DNA of 64,000 nucleotides, taken from NCBI GenBank assembly GCA_947089145.1, contig CAMUJH010000018.1, forward strand, positions 1 through 64,000, written 5' to 3'. Origin of the DNA: an uncultured Hungatella sp. GTDB taxonomy: Bacteria > Bacillota > Clostridia > Lachnospirales > Lachnospiraceae. A program made the position numbers and the translations under genes. The notes below the pieces were generated by a model. That model was not told where the DNA came from. It saw nothing but the letters and a program-made list of their open reading frames with translations, and made no database searches. Positions 51,349 to 60,765 of the stretch are shown here, in pieces (positions within the stretch are counted from its first letter, which is position 1; each line of letters begins with the position of its first letter).

Positions 51349-52863
51349 ATGGACGAGAACAGGACGCAGGATATGGAACAGAGCGGGGACGCAGCATGGG
51401 AGGACAGGCAGGAGCGCTTAGGCGAATCCGAAATAAAACAGTCTGAGGAACCAGGCAGGGACAGCAAAACAGAGCAGTACGATACCGAGCAACAGCGCCT
51501 GATTCAGGAAGAACAGCAGCTGTCCCAGGAGGAACAGCAGTTTGAGGCGGAGCTGGCAGAACTGATGAAAACGGACCCTGCAGACAAGAAGGGAAGAAAA
51601 AAGAAAAAGAAGAGGGAAAAAGGCCAAAGGAAGCCGTGGAGCAGAAAGAAGAAAATTTTGGCAGCCGCAGCGGCGGCAGCAGTGGCGCTTGTGGCGTTTA
51701 AGGCCTGCGGGGGAAAGAAGGATCAGGCGGTGATGGTGAGTACCATGCCATTGACAAGAGGAACCATACAGCAGGAACTGACCATAAGCGGACCGGTCAG
51801 CGGCACGGACAGTGTGGACGTGGTGTCCAGCCTTCATGCAGAGGTTACGGATATTCAGGTAAAAGAGGGAGATCATGTGGAACAGGGGCAGCTTCTGGCG
51901 CTGATCGATGAGAGCGACGTGAGAAAAGAGCTGGATATGGCCCAGAATGCCTATGACCTGGCGGTTTCTACATATAATGAGCAGCAGCTTCTTGCGGAAA
52001 ACGGCTATGCCAAAGCAGTGCAGGAGGCGGAGGCGGCCAAAAGGGATTTTGACCGGATCAGCGTGCTGTATCAGGCAGGCAGCGTGTCCCGGCAGGAGTG
52101 GGAGACTGCCCAGAACCGGCTGAGGGATGCCCAGAGGGACACTACCACATTCAATCTTCAGGACGGAAAGCCGACGGCAAACGAGTCTTATATGCTCCAG
52201 ATTAAGAATGCGGAATTTGAGCTGGAGAAGAAAAGGGAACAGCTTAAGGATACCCAGGTGACAGCGCCTATTTCCGGAACCGTGGTAAGAGTCAATGCCA
52301 AAGTAGGGCGCTTTGCGGATAAAATCGAAGATGACAAGCCTATGTTTATTATCGAGAATCTGGAGACGCTGGAGATGAAGGTCAGCGTCAGCGAGTATTC
52401 CATCGGACAGATTGCCGTAGGGCAGGAAGCCGCAGTAACGGCGGACATTTTAAACGGGGAGTCAGTCCAGGGCCAGGTAATCGCCATTTCACCTACAGGC
52501 GAGGAAAAAGGCGGCGGTTCTACGGAGAGGGTTATTCCAACCACCATCCGGATCATGGAAGATAACAGCAAGCTGATTGCAGGGATCACGGCAAGAGCCA
52601 GAATCATTCTCAACGAGGCAGAGGACGCCTGGATTGTGCCTATTTCGTCGGTTCTGGAGACGGCGGAGGGAACATGTGTCATGACCGTGGATCAAGGCGC
52701 CGTAAAACGGATTCCGGTGGAGACAGGGGTGGAAAGCGATATTCAGGTTCAGGTGATCCCGACACAGGAGGGAGCTTTTACAGAAGGAATGGGAATCGTG
52801 GTTTCTCCGTCAGAGATGATGAATGACGGCATGAAAGTCACGGAAAATGCGGCAGGGAATTAG
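51349..52863 (+). CDS. Efflux periplasmic-adaptor-like (MacA/HlyD family) subunit
   Basis: A 504-residue protein with a long charged cytoplasmic N-terminus (1 to about 100, rich in Glu/Gln then Lys/Arg), one membrane helix (about 102-117) and an extracellular adaptor. The adaptor has a biotinyl-lipoyl half (SSLHAEVTDIQVKEGDHVEQGQLLALID), a helical hairpin (about 190-290) and a second lipoyl half (TAPISGTVVRVNAKVG) plus beta barrel. In Gram-positives such proteins pair with MacB-type ATPases and permeases to export peptides or drugs. The long N-terminal tail is unusual. Confidence 0.9.
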   Translation: MDENRTQDMEQSGDAAWEDRQERLGESEIKQSEEPGRDSKTEQYDTEQQRLIQEEQQLSQEEQQFEAELAELMKTDPADKKGRKKKKKREKGQRKPWSRKKKILAAAAAAAVALVAFKACGGKKDQAVMVSTMPLTRGTIQQELTISGPVSGTDSVDVVSSLHAEVTDIQVKEGDHVEQGQLLALIDESDVRKELDMAQNAYDLAVSTYNEQQLLAENGYAKAVQEAEAAKRDFDRISVLYQAGSVSRQEWETAQNRLRDAQRDTTTFNLQDGKPTANESYMLQIKNAEFELEKKREQLKDTQVTAPISGTVVRVNAKVGRFADKIEDDKPMFIIENLETLEMKVSVSEYSIGQIAVGQEAAVTADILNGESVQGQVIAISPTGEEKGGGSTERVIPTTIRIMEDNSKLIAGITARARIILNEAEDAWIVPISSVLETAEGTCVMTVDQGAVKRIPVETGVESDIQVQVIPTQEGAFTEGMGIVVSPSEMMNDGMKVTENAAGN

Positions 52864-52905
52864 GAGGCAAGAGATGGCGGACAAACAAAACCAAAGGAGC
52901 GTATT

Positions 52906-53613
52906 ATGGCGGAAGAACTGATTCGGCTGAAAGACTTGGTAAAGATATATGATACGGGAGCTATTAAGGTTTTAGGACTGAAGCGCATCAATCTAACCAT
53001 AAACCGGGGGGAATTTGTGGCTATTATGGGAAAGTCGGGGTCAGGAAAATCCACGCTGATGAATATTTTAGGCTGCCTTGACAGGCCGTCCATGGGACAT
53101 TACTATCTGGACGGCGTTGATGTGGCTTCCATGACTCCTAATGAGCTTTCAGAGATCCGGAATAAAAAAATCGGGTTTGTGTTCCAGTCCTTTAACCTGA
53201 TTTCCAGGACCTCGGCTTTAAAAAATGTGGAACTTCCCATGACATATGCCAAAGTCGGAAAGAAGGCCAGACGGGAGAGGGCTTTAAAGCTTCTGGACAG
53301 GGTAGGGCTTTTAGTCAGGGCGGAGCATATGCCAAATGAGCTGTCAGGAGGCCAGCGGCAGAGAGTGGCCATTGCCAGGGCGCTGGCAAATGAGCCGCCC
53401 CTGATTCTGGCGGATGAGCCCACTGGAAACCTGGACACTGCGGCATCAGAGGAAATCATGGGATTATTTGCAGACCTTCACCGGGAGGGCGCCACGGTTG
53501 TGGTGGTTACCCATGAGGAAAATATTGCTGAGTTTACAGACAGGATCATACGTTTTCAGGACGGGCTGGTCATCAGTGATACGAGAAGGGGGGAGACAGA
53601 TCATGCTGTTTGA
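52906..53613 (+). CDS. MacB-type ABC transporter ATPase
   Basis: A 235-residue ATPase of the LolD/MacB/FtsE group. It has Walker [15 protein letters not shown], the GLVFQSFNL-type Q-loop ([24 protein letters not shown]), signature [15 protein letters not shown] and Walker [20 protein letters not shown] precedes the ATG. Its 3' end overlaps the permease gene by 11 bp. It powers the adaptor-permease complex. Confidence 0.95.
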   Translation: MAEELIRLKDLVKIYDTGAIKVLGLKRINLTINRGEFVAIMGKSGSGKSTLMNILGCLDRPSMGHYYLDGVDVASMTPNELSEIRNKKIGFVFQSFNLISRTSALKNVELPMTYAKVGKKARRERALKLLDRVGLLVRAEHMPNELSGGQRQRVAIARALANEPPLILADEPTGNLDTAASEEIMGLFADLHREGATVVVVTHEENIAEFTDRIIRFQDGLVISDTRRGETDHAV

Positions 53614-54814
53614 GAATATGAGCATGGCATTTTCAGCTATACGGGTCAATAAGATGCGTTCCTTCCTGACCATGCTGGGCATCATTATCGGTATCGGATC
53701 GGTAATTTCCATTGTATCTATCGGCGATACCATGAGAAGCCTTTTTGCAGATCTGTATAAAGACGTAGGCGTGACCCAGGCATTTTTAGCAATCGGATAC
53801 TGGGTGGATGATACGCGGCAGAGCGATTATTTTACTTTGGATGAGCTGGAGAGGGTAAAAGACGTATTTGGGGATCAGATAGCCTATATTGACAGCAACA
53901 TGTCTACCAACGGAGAGGCCATTACCAAAGAAGTGACCGTAAATTTCAGTTTCAGCGGCATTGACTACAATTATATTGACGTGCAGCCGGTAAACATGGT
54001 TTACGGGCGCTATCTTAACGAGGGCGACGTGCTGGGGAGGAAGAACAATGTAGTGATGGACGCGGACAGCGCCATGCTTTTGTTCGGAGTGGAAAATGCG
54101 GTGGGAAAAACCTTTCGGACCAGCCTTTTCGGGAATGTGGATGAGTTTACGGTGGTGGGAGTTTATAAAAAAGAGGTAAATGCGTTTCAGGCGCTGATGA
54201 TGGGGGGACAGTCGGACAGAGGATCGGCATTTGTGCCGTATACGCTTTTGACATGGCCCAATGATTACTTCTACTACCTCCATGTGTATGCAAAAGAAGA
54301 TGTGAACCTGGATGAGTTTTTTGACCAGCTGATTGCCTATGTGGCTAATTATAAGGGAAGGGAGCCTGAGGACATGTATCTGCAGACAGCCATGGAGGAG
54401 ATGACGTCTGTGGATACGGTCATGGGCGGCCTTTCGGCGGCAGTGGGAGGCATTGCAGCCATCTCGCTTTTGGTAGGCGGAATCGGAATTATGAATATTA
54501 TGCTGGTTTCAGTTACAGAGAGAACAAGGGAGATCGGAATCCGGAAATCCTTGGGAGCAAAGACAAGGGACATTCTGGTGCAGTTTTTGACCGAATCAGC
54601 CATCTTATCTGCCTGCGGCGGGGTTATCGGCATAATCATCGGAGTCGGCCTGGTATCCCTGATCGGCGGGGCGTTTGGCATCGGAGTGGTAATACGGCCT
54701 TCGGTGGTGATCCTTGCCGTGACGTTTTCGGCGGTTGTGGGAATCTTTTTCGGACTGTATCCGGCGTCTAAGGCGGCTAAAGCAGATCCGATTGACGCAT
54801 TAAGATATGAATGA
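53603..54814 (+). CDS. MacB-type ABC transporter permease (FtsX-like)
   Basis: A 403-residue permease with an N-terminal helix (about 20-42), a large extracellular MacB_PCD domain (about 45-275) and three C-terminal helices (about 285-310, 335-360, 370-392). The segment SVTERTREIGIRKSLGAKTRDILVQFLTES is the cytoplasmic coupling region of this family. ATG 53603 has AGGGGGGAGA upstream and overlaps the ATPase gene. With the two previous genes it forms a mechanotransmission-type exporter; the cargo is unknown. Confidence 0.93.
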   Translation: MLFENMSMAFSAIRVNKMRSFLTMLGIIIGIGSVISIVSIGDTMRSLFADLYKDVGVTQAFLAIGYWVDDTRQSDYFTLDELERVKDVFGDQIAYIDSNMSTNGEAITKEVTVNFSFSGIDYNYIDVQPVNMVYGRYLNEGDVLGRKNNVVMDADSAMLLFGVENAVGKTFRTSLFGNVDEFTVVGVYKKEVNAFQALMMGGQSDRGSAFVPYTLLTWPNDYFYYLHVYAKEDVNLDEFFDQLIAYVANYKGREPEDMYLQTAMEEMTSVDTVMGGLSAAVGGIAAISLLVGGIGIMNIMLVSVTERTREIGIRKSLGAKTRDILVQFLTESAILSACGGVIGIIIGVGLVSLIGGAFGIGVVIRPSVVILAVTFSAVVGIFFGLYPASKAAKADPIDALRYE

Positions 54815-54817
54815 GGG

Positions 54818-54866
54818 GCAAGGCGCTTGCAGAGGCAGATTTCCGGCAGGCGCCCCGCCTTTTTTC
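54818..54866 (+). terminator. Rho-independent terminator of the export operon
   Basis: GGCGCTTGC (54822-54830) pairs with GCAGGCGCC (54846-54854), followed by CCGCC and six T residues. AAGGCG/CGCCTT is a competing longer pairing. Confidence 0.75.
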
Positions 54867-54877
54867 TTTGCTGTGCA

Positions 54878-54906
54878 TTGCAAGCGGACAATTTTTATGA
54901 TATACT
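54878..54906 (+). promoter_or_regulatory. SigA-type promoter of the cdaA region
   Basis: TTGCAA (54878-54883), a 17-bp spacer and TATACT (54901-54906). The predicted start near 54913 makes the ATG at 54915 an unlikely start codon and supports GTG 54951 for the first gene. Confidence 0.7.
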
Positions 54907-54950
54907 AAGTTGATATGTTTTGTACATTGCTTGGATTGGACGGTGAGACA

Positions 54951-55370
54951 GTGTTAAATGAGGACAGACTCAAATTGATGACCAGTATCGGGATGTTTGA
55001 GAAGAAAGAGGGGAAGAAGATTTTTCCCATATGCCGGTTTTTTAGGAGCGATTATATTGGAAAGCATATACTGAGGGCGTTTTTGGGATTTTCGTTCTGC
55101 TGGCTTTTGGGGACGGCCCTGGTGATTCTATATAAAGCGGAGGACATTTTGTCTTCGCTGAATTTTAATGAGATTGAAGGATTTGGGAAGATGTATGTAG
55201 GGAGTTATCTGGCAGGGCTGACAGTGTATCTGCTGATAACCTACTGGGTGTATTGGAAGCGGTACGAGTATGCCAGCAGAGGAATGAAGGTCTATGTGGC
55301 AAAGCTGAAAAGACTGGAGAAGCGCTATGAGATGCAGGGGAAAACGGGACAGGGAGGTAGAAAGGCATGA
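54951..55370 (+). CDS. Uncharacterised two-helix membrane protein upstream of cdaA
   Basis: A 139-residue protein. A soluble N-terminus (MLNEDRLKLMTSIGMFEKKEGKK) is followed by two membrane helices (about 42-62 and 80-102) and a basic C-terminal helix (YVAKLKRLEKRYEMQ). I do not know a function; similar short proteins occur upstream of cdaA in Lachnospiraceae, from memory. Start GTG 54951 is chosen because the promoter lies too close for ATG 54915. Its stop overlaps the next start (ATGA-type). Confidence 0.65.
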   Translation: MLNEDRLKLMTSIGMFEKKEGKKIFPICRFFRSDYIGKHILRAFLGFSFCWLLGTALVILYKAEDILSSLNFNEIEGFGKMYVGSYLAGLTVYLLITYWVYWKRYEYASRGMKVYVAKLKRLEKRYEMQGKTGQGGRKA

Positions 55371-56314
55371 TGGCTCTCCTGGAATTCAGAGAAAAATTAA
55401 GATCCTTTTACGGAAGATGCGATACGGTTTTGATTCCGCTGGTTAAATTTGCAGTGAGTCTGATTGTATTTTGGATATTGAACAGCAACATCGGTTATAT
55501 GGAAAAACTGAAAAATCCTGCAGTCTGGCTTTTGCTGTCCGCAGTCTGTTCTTTTCTGCCTTATGGCGTCATATCTTTTTTGGCAGGCGCTGTGCTGATC
55601 GCCCATATCAGCAGCGTTTCCCTGGAGATGGCATTGATTTTGGCAGTGATTCTGGTTATGGTTGCTATCCTTTACTACGGCTTTCAGCCAGGGGACAGCT
55701 ATCTGCTTTTGCTGACGCCCATACTTTTCCAGTTTAAGATTCCATATGTGATTCCTCTTTTAGCAGGATTGTCCGGCGGACTGACAGGGGTGATTCCTGT
55801 CAGCTGCGGCGTATTTATTTACTATATCATCCAGTATGTTAAGCAAAACGCAGGGGTTCTGACCAATGACGCGGCGCTGGATATTACCCAGAAATATGTG
55901 CAGATTATAAAGAATATGATGAATAATAATCTGATGATCCTGATGATCGCCGCCTTTGCAGTGGGAATTCTGACAGTATACCTGATTCGGATCTTGTCCA
56001 TAGATTACGCATGGCATATAGCGATTGTGGCAGGGGCCATGGTGCAGCTGCTGGTGGTTTTCGTGGGCGACTTTATGTTTGACGTGTCAGTGCCCATGCT
56101 GGAGCTTATTATTGGCGTTGTTATAGCCATGATCGTTGCGGCGGTTTATAATTTTTTTGTGTTTGCGGTAGATTACAGCCGGACAGAGTATATCCAGTTT
56201 CAGGATGACGATTATTACTATTATGTAAAAGCGGTTCCAAAGATTACCGTGTCAGCTCAGGATGTCAAGGTGCAGAAGATCAATTCCACCAGAAACAGGC
56301 ACAGGGAGTTTTAG
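55367..56314 (+). CDS. Uncharacterised polytopic membrane protein upstream of cdaA
   Basis: A 315-residue protein with about seven to eight membrane helices between residues 20 and 272 and a polar, Tyr/Asp-rich C-terminal tail (RTEYIQFQDDDYYYYVKAVPKITV). There are no transporter or enzyme motifs that I recognise. It overlaps the previous gene by 4 bp, and cdaA follows after 90 bp, so it is likely co-expressed with cyclic-di-AMP synthesis. A role in osmotic or envelope control is a guess from context only. Confidence 0.7.
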   Translation: MMALLEFREKLRSFYGRCDTVLIPLVKFAVSLIVFWILNSNIGYMEKLKNPAVWLLLSAVCSFLPYGVISFLAGAVLIAHISSVSLEMALILAVILVMVAILYYGFQPGDSYLLLLTPILFQFKIPYVIPLLAGLSGGLTGVIPVSCGVFIYYIIQYVKQNAGVLTNDAALDITQKYVQIIKNMMNNNLMILMIAAFAVGILTVYLIRILSIDYAWHIAIVAGAMVQLLVVFVGDFMFDVSVPMLELIIGVVIAMIVAAVYNFFVFAVDYSRTEYIQFQDDDYYYYVKAVPKITVSAQDVKVQKINSTRNRHREF

Positions 56315-56404
56315 CCAAAACGGCGGCGCTGGGGATACGGCGCCCGGGCAGAGGCGATTTTTGGAGACGCTTGATAAAAGCAGAGGGAAAGAGGAGGTGA
56401 GAAT

Positions 56405-57277
56405 ATGGAAGATATTTTGGATATGTTCCGCAGCTGGATGTCTTTTTTACCAAAGATTACATATATGAATATTGTGGAGATCATTATCATAGCGTTTTTA
56501 ATCTACGAGATTCTTTTGTGGATTAAGAATACTAGGGCATGGACTCTTTTAAAGGGGCTTGTTTTTATCCTGGTATTTGCCATATTGACATACCTTCTGA
56601 GACTGGATACCATTATGTGGATTCTGGAAAAGACGGCATTGGTGGCGACTACGGCGCTGGTAATCATTTTCCAGCCGGAATTGCGGAGGGCTTTGGAACA
56701 GCTGGGCAGCAAGAACCTGGTCACCTTCCTGCTTCCTTTTGATGACGCTAAACAGACAAATGATTTTTCGGAAAAAACCGTTAATGAACTGGTAAGGGCT
56801 TCGTTTGAAATGGCAAAGGTTAAGACGGGGGCCCTGATGGTCATCGAGAGAGGCGGTACATTAAAGGACATCGAGCGGACCGGCATTGAGGTTGACGGCG
56901 TGGTTACCAGCCAGCTTCTGATCAATATTTTTGAGCACAATACGCCGCTTCATGACGGAGCAGTGGTAATTCGCGGTAACCGGGTGGCGGCCGCCACCTG
57001 TTATCTGCCGCTTTCAGACAACGGCAGCATCAACAAAGCCCTGGGAACAAGACATCGGGCAGCTGTAGGCATCAGTGAGGTTACGGACAGTCTTACCATC
57101 ATCGTTTCGGAAGAGACGGGACGAGTATCTCTGGCGGAACACGGCGCACTGAGGAGAATTGATGATGCGGACTCCCTGAACCGGGAGCTTAGGGGGCTTT
57201 TAGTGCAGGAGGAATCCGGCAGCCGGTTCAAACTGTGGAAGGGAAGGCAGAAAGATGAAAGAAAAACTGACAAATAA
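56405..57277 (+). CDS. cdaA: Diadenylate cyclase CdaA
   Basis: A 290-residue membrane enzyme with three N-terminal helices (about 15-85) and a DAC domain. The catalytic motifs are DGA (in PLHDGAVVIRG) and RHR (in LGTRHRAAVGI). It joins two ATP into cyclic-di-AMP, the second messenger that controls potassium and osmolyte uptake in Firmicutes. GAGGAGG lies just before the ATG. cdaR overlaps its end by 23 bp, the usual cdaA-cdaR pairing. Confidence 0.96.
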   Translation: MEDILDMFRSWMSFLPKITYMNIVEIIIIAFLIYEILLWIKNTRAWTLLKGLVFILVFAILTYLLRLDTIMWILEKTALVATTALVIIFQPELRRALEQLGSKNLVTFLLPFDDAKQTNDFSEKTVNELVRASFEMAKVKTGALMVIERGGTLKDIERTGIEVDGVVTSQLLINIFEHNTPLHDGAVVIRGNRVAAATCYLPLSDNGSINKALGTRHRAAVGISEVTDSLTIIVSEETGRVSLAEHGALRRIDDADSLNRELRGLLVQEESGSRFKLWKGRQKDERKTDK

Positions 57278-58577
57278 TCTGGGACTGAAAGCTCTGTCCG
57301 TTGCCCTGGCCATATTTGCCTGGTTTATGGTGGTTGACGTGGTCAATCCTCTGGTGGAAAGTTCGGTGGAAGTCCCTATTGAGATAATAAATGAGGATAT
57401 TTTGAGAAAGGCCAACTTAACTTATGAGGTGGTTGGGAAAAAGACGGTTACGGTTACCTATGAATCGAGAACCAGAGACAGGTACCGGATTACGTCCGGT
57501 GATTTTTATGCATATGCGGATTTGGCTAACCTGTATGATGTAACCGGCTCGATCCCGGTAACCGTGGAGATAAACAGCCGGGAGATCCGGGGGATGATCG
57601 AGGGTACGCCTGTGGCCAAGCCGGGGGTGGTGCGGATTCAGACCGAGGAACTTCAGAGAAAAAAGTTTGATGTGGTGCCTCATATAAGCGGGGAGGTGGA
57701 GGAAGGGTATGCCATAGGAGACGCTCAGATAAGGCCTCAGCAGGTGTATGTAACAGGGCCTGTGTCTGTGGTGGGGCAGATCAGTTCCGTAGGGGTGGAG
57801 ATCGACATGACAGGAGCCAATGCGGATCTGTCTGGAGACGCCAAGGTTGCCCTTTATGATGCCAATGGCAATCAGCAGCCGGACCTGATGAGCGAAGTAA
57901 GCCTTAGCCGGTCTGAGGTTCAGTACCAGGTAGGCGTGCTGAGGGTTAAGACTCTGGGGCTGGACTTCCAGATTGCGGGAGAGGTTGCAGAAGGTTACAG
58001 ATTTACAGGAGTGGACAGCGACATCAAATCCGTTCAGGTGGAAGGGCTGAAGTCGGTTCTTGCGTCTGTAAGCACGCTGGTGGTTCCGGGCGAGCTTCTC
58101 AACATTGAGGGAGCCACGTCGGATGTGACGGTGGAGGTTGACTTGGCAGAACTTTTGCCTGATAATATAAGCATGACAAGGGACGCTGTTACGACAGCTG
58201 CCATTACTCTGCGGGTAGAGCCGCTGGAGCAGAGGATTGTGACATTTGCTACCAACGGGCTGCAGCTGACAGGCGCATCGGATGAGTTTGATTATGAATT
58301 TCAGGAAGAGAGGGCCAGTGTGCGGATTCGGGGACTCAAGGAGGATCTGGACAGCCTGGGACCGGGGGCCATTACGTGCCGCATAGATGTGACGGGACTG
58401 GGAGAGGGGCCGGCAAGCGTGGAGCTGCAGGCAGATCTTCCGGAAGGATTTGAGCGGGTAGGCACTGACAGGGTGCAGATTTATATTACCCGGAAGGGAG
58501 CTGCAGGGCCCGGCGAGACGGAGGAAAGCACAGAAGAAGAGGAAAGCGGGACGGCGGAAGAAGCTATGGAGCCATAA
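57255..58577 (+). CDS. cdaR: CdaA regulatory protein CdaR (YbbR domains)
   Basis: A 440-residue protein with one N-terminal helix (about 10-28) and four YbbR-type extracellular domains (about 40-410), each with a P-(Q/V)-V-x-V-x-G type turn such as RPQQVYVTGPVSVV. The C-terminus is Glu/Ser-rich. CdaR modulates the cyclase from outside the membrane. In many Firmicutes glmM follows; here ptsH-ptsI follow instead. Confidence 0.92.
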   Translation: MKEKLTNNLGLKALSVALAIFAWFMVVDVVNPLVESSVEVPIEIINEDILRKANLTYEVVGKKTVTVTYESRTRDRYRITSGDFYAYADLANLYDVTGSIPVTVEINSREIRGMIEGTPVAKPGVVRIQTEELQRKKFDVVPHISGEVEEGYAIGDAQIRPQQVYVTGPVSVVGQISSVGVEIDMTGANADLSGDAKVALYDANGNQQPDLMSEVSLSRSEVQYQVGVLRVKTLGLDFQIAGEVAEGYRFTGVDSDIKSVQVEGLKSVLASVSTLVVPGELLNIEGATSDVTVEVDLAELLPDNISMTRDAVTTAAITLRVEPLEQRIVTFATNGLQLTGASDEFDYEFQEERASVRIRGLKEDLDSLGPGAITCRIDVTGLGEGPASVELQADLPEGFERVGTDRVQIYITRKGAAGPGETEESTEEEESGTAEEAMEP

Positions 58578-58582
58578 TCATG

Positions 58583-58631
58583 GAGCGTGTCTGAAAAGCG
58601 TTTCCGGGAGAGGGCATTTTTCAAGCATGCT
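58583..58631. repeat. Possible minimal relative of the MITE-like element
   Basis: GAGCGTGTCTGAAAA (58583-58597) matches the end of the 46155-46320 element at 14 of 15 bases, and TTTTTCAAGCATGCT (58617-58631) partly matches its other end. The two form an imperfect inverted repeat between cdaR and ptsH. Confidence 0.4.
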
Positions 58632-58664
58632 TGGGGAAGATTAAAAAGGAGAAGGGGACAGCTT

Positions 58665-58928
58665 ATGGTAACAGCAAAAGTAGTGATCAGGAATCTAACC
58701 GGACTGCACTTAAGGCCGGCAGGGATTCTTTGTAATAAAGCGATTCTTTACAAGTCCAGAATTCAGTTTCGGACAGACACCACCACGGCCAATGCGAAAA
58801 GCGTTTTAAGTGTTCTGGGAGCCTGTGTAAAAAGTGGGGACGAGATTGAATTTATCTGCGAAGGAGACGATGAGCAGGAGGCTTTGGATTCCATGATCAA
58901 GGTCGTAGAAGAAGGCCTGGGAGAATAA
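58665..58928 (+). CDS. ptsH: Phosphocarrier protein HPr
   Basis: An 87-residue HPr with active-site His15 in GLHLRPAG (HARPA is more usual) and regulatory Ser46 in AKSVLSVLG, the target of HPr kinase in Firmicutes. It passes phosphate from enzyme I to PTS sugar permeases and, when phosphorylated at Ser46, acts with CcpA in catabolite control. ATG 58665 has AAGGAG-AAGGGG upstream. ptsI follows after 32 bp. Confidence 0.94.
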   Translation: MVTAKVVIRNLTGLHLRPAGILCNKAILYKSRIQFRTDTTTANAKSVLSVLGACVKSGDEIEFICEGDDEQEALDSMIKVVEEGLGE

Positions 58929-58960
58929 TATTACATTAATTTTAAGGAGGGGAAAGCATT

Positions 58961-60676
58961 ATGTTTAAGGGAACTAATGCATCAGCAGGCATCGGTATCG
59001 GCAAGGCTGCCATTATCAAAGAGGTGGAGATGGTGATCCGCCCTGATAAGGTGGCCAGCGTGGAGACGGAGGTTACGCGGTTCAGAGGCGCACTGGCGGA
59101 TACGGTTGCCCAGACCAAGGCTTTGGCGGATGATCTTGCCACAAAGGTGGGAGAGAAGGAAGCTGAGATTATGAATGGCCATTTGATGCTTCTGGCAGAT
59201 CCTATGCTGACCGGCGAGATCGAGGAGGCTATCAAGAGGGACAGCGTTTGCAGCGAGTATGCCATTGAGACTACCTGCAGCACCTATGCCGACGTATTTG
59301 CAGCCATGGATGATGAGCTGATGCAGCAGCGGGCTACAGACATGAGAGATATTAAGACCAGGATGCAGCAGGTTCTGCAGGGAATTAAGCCGGTGGATAT
59401 CGCATCTCTGCCAGAAGGCAGCATCATCGTGGCGAAAGATCTTACTCCATCTATGACGGCGGGCATCAATCCGGCTAATGTAACCGGAATTGTGACAGAA
59501 CTGGGAGGAAAGACTTCCCACAGCGCGATTCTCGCAAGGGCTCTGGAGATTCCGGCGGTAGTTGCCGTAAGCAATGTTATGGACAAGATTGAAGAGGGAG
59601 ACAGCATTGTGTTAGACGGCGGCGAAGGGATTGTTATTGTCAATCCTACGGAAGCGGAGATGAACGAGTACACGGCAAAGAGGGACAAATTCCTGCAGGA
59701 GAAGAAAGATCTGGAGCGTTTTAAGGGCGTGCCTACAGTGACCAAGGACGGAGTCCATATTGAACTGGTTGCAAATATCGGCAATCCCGATGATCTGGCT
59801 AAAGTTCTGGAGTATGACGGAGAGGGCGTGGGCTTGTTCCGCACCGAGTTTTTGTTTATGGACCGCACCTCCATGCCTACGGAGGAAGAGCAGTTTGAGG
59901 CATATAAGAAAGTGGCGGAAGGGCTCTCAGGCAAGCCTGTTATTATCCGTACCCTGGACATCGGAGGCGACAAGGAGATCCCTTATATGGGTCTTGCAAA
60001 AGACGAGAACCCATTCCTTGGATATCGTGCCATCCGCCTGTGTCTGGACAGGAAGGAAGACATCTACCGTCCGCAGCTTAGAGCTTTGCTGCGCGCCAGT
60101 GCATTTGGCGGCATTAAGATCATGATTCCTATGATTACCTGCATTGACGAGATCCGTGAGGCCAAGGCTTTGATTGAGGATATTAAGAATGAGCTTGACC
60201 GCAAGGATATTCCATACAATAAGAATATTCAGATCGGTATCATGGTGGAGACAGCAGCGGCTTCCCTGATGGCGGACGTATTTGCCAAGGAAGTTGACTT
60301 CTTCAGCATCGGAACCAATGATTTGACTCAGTATACCATGTCTGTGGACAGAGGCAATGAGAAGATCTCTTATCTGTACTCTACCTTTAATCCGGCTGTG
60401 CTCCGCAGCATCCGCAATATTATCAAATGCGGCAGGGAGGCAGGCATTATGGTAGGCATGTGCGGCGAGGCGGCCAGTGATCCTCTTATGATTCCGCTTT
60501 TGCTGGCATTTGGCTTAAATGAGTTCAGCATGAGCGCATCTGCCATTTTGAAGTCCAGGAAGATGATTACAGGCTACAGCAGCGAGGAACTTCAGGCTGT
60601 GGCTGACAAGGCCATGAGCTTTGTCACTGCAAAAGAAGTGGAAAGCTACATGAAGGAGTTTGTCAATAAGCAGTAG
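58961..60676 (+). CDS. ptsI: Phosphoenolpyruvate-protein phosphotransferase (enzyme I)
   Basis: A 571-residue enzyme I. The N-terminal domain has phospho-His187 in GGKTSHSAILAR. The C-terminal PEP-binding barrel has GEGVGLFRTEFLFMDR, the DIGGDKEIPYM segment, a SIGTNDLTQYTM motif and GMCGEAASDP with the catalytic Cys. It starts PTS phosphorylation by moving phosphate from PEP to HPr. AAGGAGGGG lies before the ATG. Confidence 0.97.
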   Translation: MFKGTNASAGIGIGKAAIIKEVEMVIRPDKVASVETEVTRFRGALADTVAQTKALADDLATKVGEKEAEIMNGHLMLLADPMLTGEIEEAIKRDSVCSEYAIETTCSTYADVFAAMDDELMQQRATDMRDIKTRMQQVLQGIKPVDIASLPEGSIIVAKDLTPSMTAGINPANVTGIVTELGGKTSHSAILARALEIPAVVAVSNVMDKIEEGDSIVLDGGEGIVIVNPTEAEMNEYTAKRDKFLQEKKDLERFKGVPTVTKDGVHIELVANIGNPDDLAKVLEYDGEGVGLFRTEFLFMDRTSMPTEEEQFEAYKKVAEGLSGKPVIIRTLDIGGDKEIPYMGLAKDENPFLGYRAIRLCLDRKEDIYRPQLRALLRASAFGGIKIMIPMITCIDEIREAKALIEDIKNELDRKDIPYNKNIQIGIMVETAAASLMADVFAKEVDFFSIGTNDLTQYTMSVDRGNEKISYLYSTFNPAVLRSIRNIIKCGREAGIMVGMCGEAASDPLMIPLLLAFGLNEFSMSASAILKSRKMITGYSSEELQAVADKAMSFVTAKEVESYMKEFVNKQ

Positions 60677-60765
60677 ATAATGACAGAAAAGGCGTGTCCG
60701 CAGACAGGATTCCGGATTTGCGAAACTCTGCGGGCACGCAGTTTAGACACAGAGGACAGGGGCAT

